This document shows, piece by piece, positions 52,459 to 54,320 of a stretch of DNA of 54,320 nt. Below the pieces are notes generated by a model. It was not told the origin of the DNA. It made no database searches and saw only the letters and a program-made list of their open reading frames with translations. Both the position numbers and the translations under genes were made by a program. The DNA is from an uncultured Clostridia bacterium. Its GTDB lineage: Bacteria > Bacillota > Clostridia > Oscillospirales > Ruminococcaceae. The stretch covers positions 1-54,320 of the forward strand of contig CANQJB010000005.1 of the NCBI GenBank assembly GCA_947624155.1, given 5' to 3'. Within the stretch, counting starts at the first letter, position 1, and each line of letters begins with the position of its first letter.

Positions 52459-52910
52459 TTGGTAAATGCCTCGTCTGCTTCGGTTATCGCAAGCTCGATA
52501 TCTGGAAGTATCATCAAAAGAACATATCTGCCGTAGACAGCGACCACGCCGTCTTCGACCTTTTCCGCTTCGAGCGGCGCATAACCCTCAAAGTCCTTAT
52601 ATCTGTGCTCTTTATATTCTAAAAGCGCGGTCTGAACGGCAGAGGCGTCATCTTTATCGCTGAGGCAGAACGCGGCGACCATGTCGGCTTTCGCGCCGAC
52701 TCCGCTGTAACAGACGCAGAACGATTCAACCTTATTGACATCAATATCAAACAGAATCGGAATATCCGACTCTTCGGCAAATGACGGCTCCTCTATGCTT
52801 TGATCCTCTGTCAAAGAAGTAACAAGCTCATTGACGTCCGGTTCGGCATATTCGGAACAGGCGGCAAACAAAAGCACCGCCGCCAGTATCAGGGCAAAAA
52901 TTTTACGCAT
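52455..52910 (-). CDS. DUF4358 lipoprotein
   Basis: The 151-residue protein has a lipoprotein signal with the lipobox LFAAC around residue 18. The mature part resembles the clostridial DUF4358 family (DINKVESFCVCYSGVGAKADMVAAF-type, with CLSDKDDASAVQTALLEY). Function unknown. Start ATG 52910 follows AGAGGTGC; an upstream in-frame ATG 52931 lies in the preceding gene. It overlaps the substrate-binding protein gene by 4 bases. Confidence 0.75.
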   Translation of the reverse strand: MRKIFALILAAVLLFAACSEYAEPDVNELVTSLTEDQSIEEPSFAEESDIPILFDIDVNKVESFCVCYSGVGAKADMVAAFCLSDKDDASAVQTALLEYKEHRYKDFEGYAPLEAEKVEDGVVAVYGRYVLLMILPDIELAITEADEAFTK

Positions 52911-52920
52911 AAAGCACCTC

Positions 52921-53766
52921 TTATTCCGCAACGTGGCTCAGTATGTAGTCGATGAACAGCTCATAGGTGGAATACTTGAAGTGCATACCGTCGTTGTCGG
53001 CATAATCGGAGGGCAGACAGCCGTCGGAATTTTTAAGCGACGACGAAAGATCAAGATAATGCACGCTGTTTTTATCAGCATATTCAAGAAGCTTTTCATT
53101 GAGCTCGTCGATTACCGAGTTTTTGACCGGCGATTCGGTCGACATCTCCCTTTCAGAGCTGACAGGCGGAGTTGAAATAATATAGACATTTGAATCGGGG
53201 CAGGCAATCCTAAGCTTATTCAAAAACGATTGGTAATCCTGATACATTTCGGCCGAGGACATATAAGCCGCGCCGTTTGAGCCGAGCATTATATAGATAT
53301 TCTCGGGAGTGATCTGCCCGAGAGCGTCGAGAACGGTGACCGAGCCGTATTGTGTGTCGATCTGCTCGGTCTCTACTCTTGAAATACTCATAGAGACGCT
53401 CGCGAGGACGTTTGAAGACGGAACTATTCCGTAGGAAACAAGACCGTAGGTTATCGAGTCGCCGATAAATACGCAGTTATCGAGATAGGACTCTTCCTTT
53501 ACTTCGCACTCGGGGACTGGGTTTATGATCTCTGCCTGAGACTGCGGCTGCTGTGCTTCTCCCCCATTCGCGGGAATTGAGCCGTCGCCGTCATCTTGAC
53601 TCGCATTGAAAACGGTAATTGTCCGATCTTCCGAGAGGACGTCTTCAAGAGTCACTGTCTTCATATATCTGTAAAACATCAGGCCGAAGATCAGCACCGT
53701 TCCGAAAAACACGATGCTGAGCCGGTATCTGATCCTAAGCTTCTTTTTTCTGTTCTGCTCATTCAT
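52921..53766 (-). CDS. SGNH/GDSL hydrolase, membrane-anchored
   Basis: The 281-residue protein has a basic start (NRKKKLRIRYR), a membrane anchor (about 14-34), a Pro/Gln-rich linker, then an SGNH hydrolase: block I FIGDSITYGL, block III LGSNGA and the DxxH block DNDGMHF. It probably deacylates a cell-surface sugar or lipid; the substrate is unknown. ATG 53766 follows GGTGGTAAT. It leads a three-gene unit with DUF4358 and the binding protein, and has a strong promoter. Confidence 0.88.
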   Translation of the reverse strand: MNEQNRKKKLRIRYRLSIVFFGTVLIFGLMFYRYMKTVTLEDVLSEDRTITVFNASQDDGDGSIPANGGEAQQPQSQAEIINPVPECEVKEESYLDNCVFIGDSITYGLVSYGIVPSSNVLASVSMSISRVETEQIDTQYGSVTVLDALGQITPENIYIMLGSNGAAYMSSAEMYQDYQSFLNKLRIACPDSNVYIISTPPVSSEREMSTESPVKNSVIDELNEKLLEYADKNSVHYLDLSSSLKNSDGCLPSDYADNDGMHFKYSTYELFIDYILSHVAE

Positions 53767-53810
53767 TTTATTACCACCCGTCCGCAAGGAGATATATTTC
53801 TTTAGAATAT

Positions 53811-53839
53811 ATTATATAGCAGTCGCGCGAGATTTTCAA
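53811..53839 (-). promoter_or_regulatory. Predicted promoter of the SGNH-DUF4358-SBP operon
   Basis: On the minus strand TTGAAA (53839-53834), 17 bases, TATAAT (53816-53811). Confidence 0.75.
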
Positions 53840-53899
53840 GGAAATATCCGAATTTTAATAAATTGTTACCGTTATGTAACCATATCTTCGGGTTCGCTA

Positions 53900-53928
53900 T
53901 TGAATTTCAGGAAAAAATATGATAGAAT
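53900..53928 (+). promoter_or_regulatory. Predicted promoter of the NUDIX gene
   Basis: TTGAAT (53900-53905), 17 bases, TAGAAT (53923-53928). It leaves a leader of about 165 bases before the start codon. Confidence 0.6.
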
Positions 53929-54102
53929 TATAGATATAATCTTGCAGAGTTTGATACAAAACCGAGAAATAATTGAAAAGTGCGCCTTTGCGGTGTAATT
54001 ACCCACTGCGGTGTAAAACTGCTTATCACTTGCAGGCGGTTGGTTTTTTAAAAACTTACGGTATACTAAATCAAAAATCGGAATCAGCGGAGGTTTAACA
54101 GG
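53929..54102 (+). other. Leader of the NUDIX gene, with a direct repeat
   Basis: This 174-base stretch has no gene. It contains TGCGGTGTAA twice (53989-53998 and 54007-54016, period 18) and ends with GGAGG (54089-54093) for the NUDIX start. I do not match it to a riboswitch family I know. Confidence 0.5.
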
Positions 54103-54320
54103 TTGAGAGCACCATTTCAGATATTGGCAATTCCTTTCAGGAAAACAGCTTCGAGAGAGATGGAGTTTTGTGTTTTTCATCGCTCGGATTTGGATCAGTG
54201 GCAGTTTGTTGCCGGCGGCGGCGAAGATGACGAAACGCCGATAGAGGCAGCAATACGAGAAATATCGGAAGAAACAGGGATAAAAACAAACAGTATTATA
54301 AAGCTGACGTCTATGGCGTA
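54103..54320 (+). CDS. NUDIX hydrolase, 3' end cut by the window
   Basis: From TTG 54103 (ten bases after GGAGG) 72 residues are visible. They carry a complete Nudix box, GX5EX7REUXEEXGU: first G in VAGGGEDDE, then REISEETGI. The lead strand (APFQILAIPFRKTASREMEFCVFHR) resembles NudB-like dihydroneopterin triphosphate or nucleotide pyrophosphatases. Length and substrate cannot be determined because the gene runs off the window. Confidence 0.85.
   Translation, partial: MRAPFQILAIPFRKTASREMEFCVFHRSDLDQWQFVAGGGEDDETPIEAAIREISEETGIKTNSIIKLTSMA

Overview
The window looks like chromosomal housekeeping DNA of an endospore-forming, Gram-positive clostridium, most like the Ruminococcaceae/Oscillospiraceae. 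The reasons are the gene content and order (ylbF-mutS-mutL-miaA; sepF-ylmH-divIVA-ileS-lspA-rluD; ligA-gatCAB; yqfC-yqfD-phoH-ybeY-era-yqzL-recO-mutS2; a site-2 protease gene-scpA-scpB-DUF2953-ytfJ-dacF-rluB), the sporulation genes (yunB, a ylbJ-like gene, yqfC, yqfD, ytfJ), the strong AGGAGG-type ribosome sites and the frequent TTG/GTG starts. No phage, insertion sequence or CRISPR array is visible. The assignment rests on reading motifs and gene order, not on a database search.

Left half (1-30.4 kb), almost all on the + strand: a truncated YlbF-family gene, mismatch repair (mutS, mutL), tRNA modification (miaA), an HlyD-like membrane protein, the division block sepF-ylmH-divIVA, ileS, lspA, rluD, a HAD phosphatase, a transketolase split in two subunits, yunB, ligA, gatC-gatA-gatB, then a convergent ylbJ-like sporulation gene whose end overlaps gatB. 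A divergent sporulation pair (yqfC, yqfD) follows, then the phoH-ybeY-era cluster and yqzL-recO-mutS2. A bidirectional terminator at 30.43 kb ends this half.

Middle (30.4-44.9 kb), mostly on the - strand and more accessory: an Xer-type recombinase with a striking 32-nt palindrome upstream, tRNA-Gly and tRNA-Arg, a small DUF6514-like gene and an alpha/beta hydrolase (both +), a YitT-family protein, an MscS channel, an acyltransferase fused to a zinc ribbon and an unknown domain, a yhbD-bactofilin-acetyltransferase operon with a double operator on its promoter, an ECF sigma factor with a probable membrane anti-sigma factor, a GH115 alpha-glucuronidase followed by an unrecognised gene with nuclease-like features, a VTT-domain membrane protein and a small integral membrane protein.

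Right end (44.9-54.3 kb): a long - strand operon from a site-2 protease gene through scpA, scpB, DUF2953, ytfJ, dacF and rluB to a small GNAT-like gene; rpmB alone on +; a three-gene - strand operon for an SGNH hydrolase, a DUF4358 lipoprotein and an oligopeptide-type binding protein without its permease; and the start of a NUDIX hydrolase gene cut by the window end.

I found no wholly new multi-gene system that I could defend. The most promising leads are the operator-controlled yhbD/bactofilin/GNAT operon, palindromes placed at the promoters of phoH and the Xer gene, the acyltransferase-zinc ribbon fusion, the orphan gene behind GH115, and the gatCAB terminator encoded inside the opposing ylbJ-like gene.
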